Part shown: in pieces, positions 43,951 to 52,341 of the stretch
Layout of the letters: every line of letters begins with the position of its first letter
How positions within the stretch are numbered: position 1 is the stretch's first letter
Assembly: GCA_021108395.1 (NCBI GenBank)
Contig: JAIOQZ010000002.1
Span: forward strand, 1-64,000
Direction of reading: 5' to 3'
Length of the DNA stretch: 64,000 nucleotides
Source: Candidatus Cloacimonadota bacterium
Lineage (GTDB): Bacteria; Cloacimonadota; Cloacimonadia; Cloacimonadales; JAIOQZ01
Notes under the pieces: model-generated
Told to the model about the DNA's origin: nothing
Databases searched by the model: none
Seen by the model: the letters and a program-made list of their open reading frames with translations, nothing else
Translations under genes and position numbers: made by a program

Positions 43951-44577
43951 CTACATATTGATTTCTATCGACTTGACAGCCTCGAACTTCTCGAGGTGCT
44001 CACGAATCTCCTCGGCAATATTGTCTCGATACTGGTCGAACTTGGGTACGCCCAAGTCGATAATTACCTCACCGTTCTCGAAGCCCACGTACTTGACCAT
44101 CTTCAGAGTGACAATATCCTCGCCCACTTGGGGATAGATAACCTTGCGCAGCTCATCCAGAATCGCTTCCTTGTCAAAGCCGCTGCGCTTTGCCTGGCCG
44201 TGCCGTTCTTTATAGTTGCGGATGGCGGCATGCAGCGTATCGACCGCCAGCACCGAGCAGTGCATCTTTTGCGGCGGCAGGCCGTCAAGCTCGGCGGCGG
44301 CGTCCTTCCAGTGGATTTCGCTCGCCTCGTCCAACGTTTTGCCCAGCGCCATGTCGGTGATGATGGAGCCGGTGGCGATGTTGGAGGCGCAACCGTAGCT
44401 CTGGAACTTGATGTCCTCTATTATCAGCGTCTCAGGGTTTACCCGAAGATGCAGCGTTACCTGGTCGCCGCAGGCGGGGCTGCCTTCGGTCGCCTCACCA
44501 TCAGGATTCTCGATCTTGCCCACGTTGTGCGGCTTCATGAAATGATCGAGCACTTTCTGCGAATACTGCATTTGCAC
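43951..44577 (-). CDS. IscU/NifU-type Fe-S scaffold fused to a MIP18-like (DUF59) domain
   Basis: The first 130 residues are an IscU/NifU-N scaffold with the three cluster cysteines Cys36 (SPACGD), Cys63 (SYGCAS) and Cys107 (KMHCSVL). Residues about 150-208 (GEDIVTLKMVKYVGFENGEV) resemble the MIP18/DUF59 domain used in Fe-S maturation. The fusion is less common than separate proteins. It assembles Fe-S clusters with the desulfurase encoded 14 bases upstream in the same operon. The alternative for the tail is a NifU C-terminal domain, but its CxxC is absent. Confidence 0.85.
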   Translation of the reverse strand: MQMQYSQKVLDHFMKPHNVGKIENPDGEATEGSPACGDQVTLHLRVNPETLIIEDIKFQSYGCASNIATGSIITDMALGKTLDEASEIHWKDAAAELDGLPPQKMHCSVLAVDTLHAAIRNYKERHGQAKRSGFDKEAILDELRKVIYPQVGEDIVTLKMVKYVGFENGEVIIDLGVPKFDQYRDNIAEEIREHLEKFEAVKSIEINM

Positions 44578-44591
44578 CTCTCAGCGTCGTG

Positions 44592-45770
44592 TTATTCATT
44601 TTCAGGATTGTAGAGCGGACTGCGCCGCCGCAACTCTGCCACAATGCCCGCCAGCTTCTCCACTGTCAAATCGATTTCTTCGCGGGTGTTGTAACGGGAC
44701 AGCGTGAACTTCATCGAGCCGTGCGACTGCTCGTGAGTGCGCCCCATCGCAATCATCACGTAGTTGGTCTTCAGTCCCTGCGAAGCGCAGGCGCTGCCGG
44801 TGGCCACCACGATGTCTTGCAGGCTCAACATCATCATCATCGCCTCGCCCTCGATGTAGTCGAAGCTGACGTTGATGTTGTGGCTGATGCGCTCCTCGCC
44901 ACGCGGGCCGTTCAGCATCGTGTGTGGGATGGCGCTCTCGATGCGATCCAGCAGGTAGTCGGACAGAGCGCGGATGTGGGCGATGGCGCCCGGCAGGTCG
45001 TCAAAGGCCAGCTCGACGGCGCGGGCGAACCCGGCCATCCCCGCGATGCTGACGCCGCCGGTTTCGAGGCTGTCCACGCGGTTGATGCCGTGCATCATCT
45101 GGGCGAGGTGAACCCCTTTGCGCACATACAGCGCGCCCACGCCCTGCGGACCGTGTATCTTGTGCGCGGAGACGGTCAGCATGTCGATGGCGGGGTCGTT
45201 GACGTCGATGGGCATGCGGGCGTAGGCCTGCCCGGCGTCCACCAGCAGCTTTGCCTGGCTGCCGGCGGCGTCGAGGATGCCACGCATGGCGCGCACGTCC
45301 TGGATCGTACCGACGGTGTGGTTGGCTAACGTGGTCATCACCAGGATGGTGTCCTCGCGCAGGCTGTCGCGCAGCTCGTCGAGGTTGACGCGGCCGTCGC
45401 GGTCGCAGCTAATGTAGCTCACCTCAAAGCCGCTCTGCTCGAAGAAGGCGGCGTTGGTGAGGATGTCGGGGTAATCGACCACCGAGCAGATGATGTGGCT
45501 GCCGTTGGCGGCGTTGGCGGTGACGAACCCCTTGATGGCGAGGTTGTTGGCGCTGGTGCCGCCCCGCGTGAAGTGAATCTCGCCCGGGCGCGCGCCCAGG
45601 CTGTCGGCCACAGTGCGCCGCCAGTTGTCGATGTCGGCGGCGATGACCGAGCCGTGCCGCACATAGTTGGCCGGGAACCAGAACTTCTCGCGCATGTATG
45701 GCAGCATGGCCTCGATGACTTCCGGGGCCGGCTGCGAGGTGACGCAGTTGTCGAAATATATCAGAGCCAT
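44592..45770 (-). CDS. Cysteine desulfurase (NifS/IscS family)
   Basis: The start ATG 45770 has GGAG six bases away; the track start at 45824 is in the leader. The 392-residue PLP enzyme has the Lys in SAHKIHGPQGVGAL, a GGTSANNLAIKG phosphate loop and the active Cys in GSACASQG. It supplies sulfur to the scaffold gene that follows. Operon with the IscU-like gene: desulfurase first, scaffold second. Its leader is AT-rich (TTTTTGTGC), with a possible promoter I cannot place exactly. Confidence 0.92.
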   Translation of the reverse strand: MALIYFDNCVTSQPAPEVIEAMLPYMREKFWFPANYVRHGSVIAADIDNWRRTVADSLGARPGEIHFTRGGTSANNLAIKGFVTANAANGSHIICSVVDYPDILTNAAFFEQSGFEVSYISCDRDGRVNLDELRDSLREDTILVMTTLANHTVGTIQDVRAMRGILDAAGSQAKLLVDAGQAYARMPIDVNDPAIDMLTVSAHKIHGPQGVGALYVRKGVHLAQMMHGINRVDSLETGGVSIAGMAGFARAVELAFDDLPGAIAHIRALSDYLLDRIESAIPHTMLNGPRGEERISHNINVSFDYIEGEAMMMMLSLQDIVVATGSACASQGLKTNYVMIAMGRTHEQSHGSMKFTLSRYNTREEIDLTVEKLAGIVAELRRRSPLYNPENE

Positions 45771-45973
45771 TGTTGTCTCCTTGTTCTTCTGCACAAAAAG
45801 TATGATACTCACACTTGAACGCAAGTTATTTTTTGTGCGATTTTAATTTTGACGGTGTCAAATAAAATGAGCGCTGTTCGGTGGCGGCGCTCAGGGGTGG
45901 ACATTCAGGGAATGGCTTGACAGCGTGGGGGAGAGATGGTTGGTTTGCGGCACTATCTGCTGGAGGAAACTAT

Positions 45974-47134
45974 ATGCGACTGTCGCTGCTCGTGTTGCTC
46001 GTTTGCCTGGCCGCTTGCGCCTGGTGCCAGGATGCCACTGATACGCCCGAGGTGCCTGCGCCTGTGGACAGCACAGCCACTACGCAGGACAGCGAAGACG
46101 CGAAGCTGCAAGCACAGATTGAAAGCCTCCGAACAGAGCTGAACAACCTCAGTGAAGCGGAGCTGGTGCGGGTGGCCACAAAGCAGTTTGATAACGCACA
46201 AATTGTATTGGGGCACAATATTGATTTACTTGGATTGATGATTGTTGTACTTGGGGTGATGATAGCGTTAACTGCAGTAATACTGACAGCGCTAAGTTAT
46301 TTCAAGTCTATGGAAACAAAATCACAACTGAAGCAGTTAGCCGAGGCTGAAGAAACATTAAAAGACCTTCAAACAAATGTGCAAGCTTTGAAAAAGGAGA
46401 GTGAAGGTTTAGCAGAGCAAATGAAAAATGACAGGCTGAAAGACCGTGAGGTGAAATCGGATGAATCAGACTTGAATAAACAGGTTTCTGAGAAATTCTT
46501 GCGTAACGAAGAACTGCTACATCTATTCGGCCAGAAACAGGACAGTGCAAATGACTTGCTTAACAGGGGCAATGCGCTTGCCAACCTCGGCAAGTATGAA
46601 GAAGCACTAGTCGCTTATGAAGAGGCAACCAAACGAGAGTCGGATTATGCGGATGCTTGGTACAACAAAGGCGTTGTGTTTGACAACCTCGACAGACATG
46701 AAGAAGCCCTTGCTGCCTGTAATGAAGCTATCCGCCTGAAACCGGATCATGCATCAGCTTGGAGCAACAAGGGCTCTGTACTTGGCAATTCCGGCATATA
46801 TGAAGAAGCCCTTGCCGCCTTTGATGAGGCTATCCGACTGAAGCCGAACCAAAACGATGTCTGGAACAATAAGGGCAATGCGCTTAGTAAGCTCGGCCGT
46901 CACGAAGAAGCCCTTGCCGCCTTTGAAGAGGCCATCTGCCTGAAGCCAGAATTCGCGAAAGCCTGGTACAACAAAGCCTGTGCACTTTCGCTGATGAACC
47001 AGAAAAACAACATGCTGGCCAGTCTGCATCGCGCAATAGAGCTGGATGAAGAAAACAAGAGCATGGCCCGCGAGGACGACGACTTCAAGGCCTACTGGGA
47101 CGACGCGGACTTCATAGCGCTAACGGAGGAGTAA
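45974..47134 (+). CDS. TPR lipoprotein with a membrane helix and coiled coil
   Basis: From ATG 45974 (SD TGGAGG) the product is 386 residues. A signal peptide ends in a lipobox (CLAAC, Cys15). A membrane helix (LLGLMIVVLGVMIALTAVILTAL) lies near 85-110, followed by a charged coiled coil to about 180 and five or more TPR units (NRGNALANLGKYEEALVAYEEA) to the end. Successive TPR units are very similar (e.g. EEALAAFDEAIRLKP), indicating recent expansion. A lipoprotein signal followed by a TM helix is unusual; the signal may be a plain one. Scaffold role likely, partners unknown. Confidence 0.8.
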   Translation: MRLSLLVLLVCLAACAWCQDATDTPEVPAPVDSTATTQDSEDAKLQAQIESLRTELNNLSEAELVRVATKQFDNAQIVLGHNIDLLGLMIVVLGVMIALTAVILTALSYFKSMETKSQLKQLAEAEETLKDLQTNVQALKKESEGLAEQMKNDRLKDREVKSDESDLNKQVSEKFLRNEELLHLFGQKQDSANDLLNRGNALANLGKYEEALVAYEEATKRESDYADAWYNKGVVFDNLDRHEEALAACNEAIRLKPDHASAWSNKGSVLGNSGIYEEALAAFDEAIRLKPNQNDVWNNKGNALSKLGRHEEALAAFEEAICLKPEFAKAWYNKACALSLMNQKNNMLASLHRAIELDEENKSMAREDDDFKAYWDDADFIALTEE

Positions 47135-47157
47135 CGGCACCTCGCCCTGCGTTCTTG

Positions 47158-47326
47158 CACCCCCCTGTCAAGGGGGGACGCTGAGCTTGGTGAACCGTAC
47201 GCGAAGCGCGGTTCCACCTCTTCTCGAAGCGAAGCTGGGGGGTATTGTCTTCTCTGCCAGTGTATCAACTGATTTTCTATACCCCCCTGACCCGCCGACG
47301 GGTCTTCCCCCCTTGACAGGGGGGTG
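47158..47326. repeat. Palindromic GC-rich repeat element (family copy 2)
   Basis: The element begins CACCCCCCTGTCAAGGGGGG and ends with its near inverse, CCCCCCTTGACAGGGGGGTG. Internal GGGGGGTATTG and TATACCCCCC flank a core of about 30 bases, and GC-rich hairpins lie in each arm (GACCCG/CGGGTC and GAACCG/CGGTTC). The whole is thus an inverted repeat with hairpins in both arms. It sits between the TPR lipoprotein and the ABC ATPase genes. Frames through it read as peptides such as TGLPPLTGG, so it inflates the ATPase ORF. Confidence 0.85.
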
Positions 47327-47393
47327 CGAAGAAGAGTCACTTCGCTCAGTCGTATTCATTGACAACCCCGCCACCGCACTTCTTTATTGCATC

Positions 47394-48182
47394 ATGATTG
47401 AACTGGAAGGCGTGAAGGCAGGTTATGGCGCGCTGCCGGTGCTTCAGGGCATCAACCTGACACTGCGGCGCGGGGAGTTCTGCGCCGTGCTGGGTCCCAA
47501 CGGCGCGGGCAAATCGACGCTGCTGAAGGCCATCATCGGCTGGCTGGGACTGCAAGACGGCAGCATCCGCGTTGATGGCCAGCCGCTCGAGGCATGGTCG
47601 CGGCGCGAACTGGCCAAGCGTGTGGCGCTCATCCCGCAGGAGCTCGCCCTGCCGTTCGACCACACCGTGCATGACCTCGTGCTCATGGGCCGCTTCCCTT
47701 ACCTGCGCATGTGGCAGAGCTATTCCCCGGACGACCTCGAAGCCGTGCAGCGCGTGCTCGAACGGCTCGAGCTGGACGACAAACGCGACCGCCCGTACTC
47801 GCAGCTCAGTGGCGGCGAGCAGCGCCGTGTGAGCATCGCCCGCGCCCTGGCGCAGGACGCCGACGCCATCCTGCTGGACGAAAGCCTGGCCAACCTCGAC
47901 CTCAACCACCAGCTCGATCTCGTGCGTCTGCTGCGTCACATACAGTCAGTCGGTGAGCGGCTGGTGGTGCTGGTGTCGCACAATCTCAACCTCGCTGCCG
48001 CCTGCGCCGACCGCCTGGTGCTGCTGCACGAGGGCCGCGTTCTGGCCGACGGCCCCCCCCGCGAGGCGCTCACCCAGGACAACCTGCGCACTGTCTATGG
48101 CGTCGATGTGCCGGTGACGGTGGATGACGCCGGCGTGCCCGCCTTCGCCTACCCGCCACTGTCTTCGCGTCCCCGTCACTGA
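47394..48182 (+). CDS. ABC transporter ATPase (BtuD/FecE type)
   Basis: The real start is ATG 47394; the track ORF includes the repeat element upstream. The 262-residue protein has Walker A GPNGAGKSTLLK near residue 38, the ABC signature LSGGEQRRVSIARAL, Walker B AILLDE and the switch His in VSHNL. It energises an import system with a FecCD permease (42515). No SD is obvious; the gene begins 68 bases after the repeat. It ends one base before the TonB-receptor start, so the two are coupled. Confidence 0.92.
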   Translation: MIELEGVKAGYGALPVLQGINLTLRRGEFCAVLGPNGAGKSTLLKAIIGWLGLQDGSIRVDGQPLEAWSRRELAKRVALIPQELALPFDHTVHDLVLMGRFPYLRMWQSYSPDDLEAVQRVLERLELDDKRDRPYSQLSGGEQRRVSIARALAQDADAILLDESLANLDLNHQLDLVRLLRHIQSVGERLVVLVSHNLNLAAACADRLVLLHEGRVLADGPPREALTQDNLRTVYGVDVPVTVDDAGVPAFAYPPLSSRPRH

Positions 48183-48183
48183 G

Positions 48184-50277
48184 ATGAAACTGCTGCTCCT
48201 GCTGCTGTTGCCCGCGCTGCTGGGCGGGGTTACCGTTGTGGACGAGTCAGGCGCTCCATTGCGTGGCGTGGCCATCAGCGACGGCGCCCGCGTTGTCTTC
48301 ACCGACTCGACAGGCACGGCGACGCTGCTCGGCGAGCCGACGGCGCTCGTGTTCACGCGACTGGGCTACCACCCATGCGAAATCCTCGTCGCCAGTCTGC
48401 CGGAACCCGTCGTGCTGCGGCGGCGTCCCGAGCCAGTGCCAGGCTTTCGGGTGACAGCCAGAACGCCTTCGCGGGTTATAGAGGTGCCCAGCGGTCAGCC
48501 GGGTTCCGTTGCCGTCCTGCTGCGGCGGCACCCCGACATTTTTGCCGGCGAATCCGCGCTGCCCGGTCACCCGCAAGTGATGTCTTTGCAGGGCGGACTG
48601 GCCAGGCATGTGCAAATCGAGCTGGACGGCGTCGTGCTCAACCGCGCCGGACAGGCGTTCGACCTGGCGAGCATCCCCGCCGCCGCCATCGAGCGTATCG
48701 AGGTGGTTACCGGCCCTGTGCCGGGCTCCGGCGGTATGGACGGCGTAGTGCGGCTGTGGTCGCGCCGCGTGGGCCAGCACAATCTCTGGCGCGTTGGGGC
48801 GACTACAGGCGCGTTTGGCTTGCGGCGATTGCAGCACGAACTCGAGCTGGGCGACGAGACGCTCTCGTTTGCCATGCTGGGCCGCCGCGAGGTCGCCACA
48901 GGCGACTTTTCATACGACGACCCGCTCACCGGCGAGCCCTCACACCGCCATAACAGCGACTCCCGCGCAGACGACGTGCGCCTGAGACTGGACATGCACA
49001 GCATGTTTACAGTGCGTAGCATGTTCACCACGCACACTGCGATTCCCCTTGGATGCGAGCTGCAGCGGCGTGTCTTCGAGCGTGGGCTGCCCGGCCCGGC
49101 GCATCAGCAGTCATTGCATGACGCGGCGCGGTTGAGTGGCGATGTCTCGCGCCTGCGGCTGGAACTCGGCGGACGCTCGCTGCAACTGCGGTTGCTGCGC
49201 GAGGACGAACGCATCCACTATCGCAATATCGGCTCGACCAACCCTGCTTTTCGTTCGAGCGGCATAACGCGCTCGGAGCTGCGGCAGGGTAGCATCGAGT
49301 CAAGCCGCGCATGGGGGAGATGGCGCGGCGAGGTCGGCCTCGACCTGCGCCGTGAGACCTTCGCCTATGACGACAGGCTCAACCCTACCGGCTCCATCGA
49401 TCGCCGCAACCTGGACAACCTGGGGCTGCAAAGCATGATAGAACGGCAAGGTGGATGCGGGCGGCTCATATGGTCGGCGGCGGGTACGCTGCGCGGCGAC
49501 TGGATAGACAACGACCTGCGCGAATCGCCGGAAGCATCGGGGCGGTTCGACATGGCGCTCGACTGGAACGCGAGCCTGCCCGTGCGCTTCGAACTGGGGC
49601 TTGGTCGATCGTTCACGCTGCCATCGTTTTACGACCTCTACTGGCGGGGTGACTCGCAGGCGATGGGCAACCCCGATTTGCGCCCAGAGAGCAGCTATGG
49701 CGGGCAGGCGAGGTTCGAGTTGGCCGCCGCCGCCTGGAAGCTGTCTGCCGGTGGCTCCTGGCGCTGGTATGACGATCTCATCTACTGGCATCGCGCCGAG
49801 ATGGGCTGGAAGCCTGACAACATCGACGGCGCGGAAAAGCGCGTGGTCGAGCTGGCGGCTTCGTTGCGGCCCGTGCACTTTCTCGAACTGACCGCCGACT
49901 GGCGGCGCATCTTCGCCTGGGATCGCTCACTCGACGCTGATGACACTCACGGCGACCACTGGGGCTGCAACCTCACCCACACGCCCTCGTCACAGACGCG
50001 GCTGGCTGCGGCGCTCACGCCCGGGCTGTGGCGACTCGAGGCCGACTGGACTCGCACCGGGCGGCGCTGGCCCACCCGTGACAATCTCTGGGGCAGCCTT
50101 GCGCCCTATGAACTGCTGCACGCGACGGTAAGCTGGTCACCGCGCTGGGGCGGCCTGGCGTGGCATCTCGCGGCGGAGGGCGAAAATCTGCTGGACAGAC
50201 GCTACGAGGTTTTCAGTTCCGAGCCGATGCCCGGCCGCCACTGGCAGATTTCGCTTTCGGCGGAATGCAGGCTGTAA
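48184..50277 (+). CDS. TonB-dependent outer-membrane receptor (BtuB-like)
   Basis: The product is 697 residues: a signal peptide (MKLLLLLLLPALLGG), a carboxypeptidase-regulatory-like N-domain (VTVVDESGAPLRGVAI), then a plug (SVAVLLRRHPDIFAG, HVQIELDGVVLN, AIERIEVVTGPVPG). A barrel follows, ending GENLLDRRYEVFSSEPMPGRHW, the usual TonB-receptor C-terminal signature. The coupled ATPase gene and downstream cobalamin riboswitch suggest B12 or a siderophore as substrate (inference). It ends in Leu rather than the usual aromatic residue. Confidence 0.88.
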   Translation: MKLLLLLLLPALLGGVTVVDESGAPLRGVAISDGARVVFTDSTGTATLLGEPTALVFTRLGYHPCEILVASLPEPVVLRRRPEPVPGFRVTARTPSRVIEVPSGQPGSVAVLLRRHPDIFAGESALPGHPQVMSLQGGLARHVQIELDGVVLNRAGQAFDLASIPAAAIERIEVVTGPVPGSGGMDGVVRLWSRRVGQHNLWRVGATTGAFGLRRLQHELELGDETLSFAMLGRREVATGDFSYDDPLTGEPSHRHNSDSRADDVRLRLDMHSMFTVRSMFTTHTAIPLGCELQRRVFERGLPGPAHQQSLHDAARLSGDVSRLRLELGGRSLQLRLLREDERIHYRNIGSTNPAFRSSGITRSELRQGSIESSRAWGRWRGEVGLDLRRETFAYDDRLNPTGSIDRRNLDNLGLQSMIERQGGCGRLIWSAAGTLRGDWIDNDLRESPEASGRFDMALDWNASLPVRFELGLGRSFTLPSFYDLYWRGDSQAMGNPDLRPESSYGGQARFELAAAAWKLSAGGSWRWYDDLIYWHRAEMGWKPDNIDGAEKRVVELAASLRPVHFLELTADWRRIFAWDRSLDADDTHGDHWGCNLTHTPSSQTRLAAALTPGLWRLEADWTRTGRRWPTRDNLWGSLAPYELLHATVSWSPRWGGLAWHLAAEGENLLDRRYEVFSSEPMPGRHWQISLSAECRL

Positions 50278-50491
50278 GCGGTCTCGGTGCGGGAATGATA
50301 AAAAGGTCTGTGCTGACAATAGAAAATTCTTGACAATCCTTCAAATTTTAGTCACCCTCTTGGTTGTTGGACGGAGATGGAAGTTTGTCATCAGTGGGTT
50401 CACTGTTACGGACATAGAAGGTCATCAACCGAAATTCAACGTCGCTATCAAGTTCACATACGACTCAAACACCTACAACAAGGAGATATTC

Positions 50492-51790
50492 ATGCGCAGG
50501 GCAATTGTACTTCTCGTTCTTTGTTTCGCTTTCATGTCGCTTTTCGCTCAGTGGGATCCACTGAACGATTACAAGATGACAGTGGTACAGCCGCCGAACC
50601 CCATGGGCTGGGACGTCAACTTCACGGCTCCGCTTACCCTCGGTGCCGACTGGCAATGCAGCCGTACGGGGGCAGTCAGCGACATCTGCATCTGGCACTC
50701 CTGGGAGGCTGATAATATAGGCACTTTCCAGTCAATTAGCGTCTCCATATACGATGACGTGCCAATGCCAAATCCATGGGGATACAGCCATCCCGGCAAC
50801 CTGCTGTGGAATGAGCTCTTTTTGCCGCCAAATTACGGCATCACGGGGCCTGACATGGGAGACCAGGGCTGGCATGACCCATTTGCCCCCTGGACAAATC
50901 GCCCTGATCACATGATGTATTTCGGCCTGATTCTGACTCCGACCGCTCCGTTCATTCAGACAGTGAACAACATCTACTGGCTGGTTGTAACCGTTACCGT
51001 TGACGGTCCGGAACTGGCCGGCTGGAAGACGACCTTTGAAGTGTTCAACGACTTAGGTGTGTGGTGGGATCCGAACATTCCACCGACGGGCTTCTGGAAT
51101 CCGGTGATAATTCCTCCCCCCTGGGACGAACCAGTTGACTTCGCCTTCAGCATCAGCGATTACACCGATCTGCTGCCGGTCGAGCTTTCCAGCTTCACGG
51201 CCAGCGTAACTACCGCCAACTTCGTCTCGCTCGACTGGATTACGCAGACCGAGAGTGACATGCTGGGTTACAACGTCCTGCGCGCCGAGACACCAGAGTC
51301 ATCTCAGGCATTGCTCGCCAGCACCCTGATTCCCGCGCAGAACCAGTCCACCGAGACTGCCTACAACTTCATCGACATCGATGTAGAGCAGGAGCACACC
51401 TACTGGTACTGGCTCGAGGCCATCGAACTTACGGGCGAGTCCACCCTGCACGGCCCGGTGAGCGTGATGCTGACCGGCGGCGAGCCAGAGGACGAGGAAA
51501 CACCCGATGTGGTGTGGGTCACTGCTCTCGAGGCGAACTTCCCCAACCCGTTCAATCCCAGCACGAGTATTGTTTATACTCTCGCCGAGGCGAGCGCGGT
51601 TGACCTGGCCGTCTATAACAGCCGCGGCGCGCTTGTGCGCCTGCTGCATGACGTCAAGCCCCAGGGCCGCCACAGCATCGTGTGGGACGGCATGGACACC
51701 TCCGGCGCCACCTGCGCCAGCGGCGTGTATTACTTCCACCTTCAGGCCGGCGGCGTCACCGACGTGAGCAAGGGCATCCTGATCAAGTAA
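50492..51790 (+). CDS. Secreted protein with FlgD-like/type-IX C-terminal sorting domain
   Basis: From ATG 50492 (SD AAGGAG; the track start is in the leader) the product is 432 residues. It has a signal peptide (MRRAIVLLVLCFAFMSLFA), an N-terminal domain to about 230 with no family I know (CIWHSWEADNIGTFQSISV), and a linker beginning LLPVELSSFTASV. The C-terminal domain has FPNPFNPST and ends GVYYFHLQAGG...KGILIK, the FlgD-like C-terminal signal of type IX secretion-type proteins in FCB bacteria. It is likely a cell-surface or secreted protein. A repeat element follows within 50 bases of its stop. Confidence 0.82.
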   Translation: MRRAIVLLVLCFAFMSLFAQWDPLNDYKMTVVQPPNPMGWDVNFTAPLTLGADWQCSRTGAVSDICIWHSWEADNIGTFQSISVSIYDDVPMPNPWGYSHPGNLLWNELFLPPNYGITGPDMGDQGWHDPFAPWTNRPDHMMYFGLILTPTAPFIQTVNNIYWLVVTVTVDGPELAGWKTTFEVFNDLGVWWDPNIPPTGFWNPVIIPPPWDEPVDFAFSISDYTDLLPVELSSFTASVTTANFVSLDWITQTESDMLGYNVLRAETPESSQALLASTLIPAQNQSTETAYNFIDIDVEQEHTYWYWLEAIELTGESTLHGPVSVMLTGGEPEDEETPDVVWVTALEANFPNPFNPSTSIVYTLAEASAVDLAVYNSRGALVRLLHDVKPQGRHSIVWDGMDTSGATCASGVYYFHLQAGGVTDVSKGILIK

Positions 51791-51840
51791 CCAAAACCAA
51801 CGTTAGACAGCGGGGCTGTTTCGGCGGCCCCTTTTTCTGT

Positions 51841-51968
51841 CACCCCCCTGTCAAGGGGGGGAAGACCCGTATTCGGGTCAGGGGGGGGTATGAAAAGCAA
51901 GCGAGATTCAAGAACAAGAAAGAGAAGAGAAGTCAATACCCCCCTGCCGCTTCGCGGCCGCCCCCCTT
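51841..51968. repeat. Palindromic GC-rich repeat element (family copy 3)
   Basis: It starts CACCCCCCTGTCAAGGGGGG and has an arm hairpin GACCCG-TATT-CGGGTC, where copy 2 has GACCCG with loop TCGG (read on its minus strand), so the stem is kept while the loop differs. The inner pair GGGGGGTAT...AATACCCCCC and GAAGAGAAGTCAATA match copy 2 inverted. The right arm hairpin is GCCGCTTCGCGGC, after which the terminal CCCCCC arm is degenerate. It lies between the FlgD-tailed gene and the cobalamin riboswitch. Confidence 0.85.
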
Positions 51969-52085
51969 TATTTCTTGACGCGATTCCACGCACTGACAAT
52001 CTGCCATCAGACGGACACGGTTCACCTATAAGTCAAATAATGCCGCATGGTTTACGAGTAGCGCTAAACCAATTGCATTATTTGT

Positions 52086-52228
52086 TGACGGTGCAAAGAT
52101 GGAATCCCGTGAAAACCGGGAGCAACCCCCGTTACTGTGAAAGGCGACGAAAGCCCAGCGCCACTGCTCGAACGAGCGGGAAGGCGGGTGAGTAGGCTGG
52201 AGCCTTGAGCCAGGAAACATGCCGTGTC
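52086..52228 (+). ncRNA. Cobalamin riboswitch
   Basis: The RNA has the conserved cobalamin-riboswitch blocks: GACGGTGC...GAATCCCGTGAAAACCGGGAGC, CCCCGTTACTGTGA, GCGCCACTG (the B12 box GCCACTG), CGGGAAGGCG and GAGCCAGGAAACATGCCGTG. About 110 bases separate it from ATG 52342. A possible expression-platform hairpin is CCGGCGGA-TTC-TCCGTCG near 52288, without a T-run, so control may be translational. It controls the beta-propeller gene and not, directly, the TonB receptor, which is upstream. Confidence 0.95.
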
Positions 52229-52341
52229 TGCGAGTTTACCGCTTTCGGAGGGAAGGATGGGTAGATTGCGGCCACGCCGCGCATTTCCGGCGGATTCTCC
52301 GTCGCCCACATCCCTTCTTGCGGACAAAGCAAGGAGGACTC

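Noticed and set aside
47187-47393. Extra N-terminal 69 residues of the ABC ATPase ORF
   Set aside because: It is translation of the palindromic repeat (TGLPPLTGG-type peptide). The ATPase family begins at MIELEGVKAGYG.
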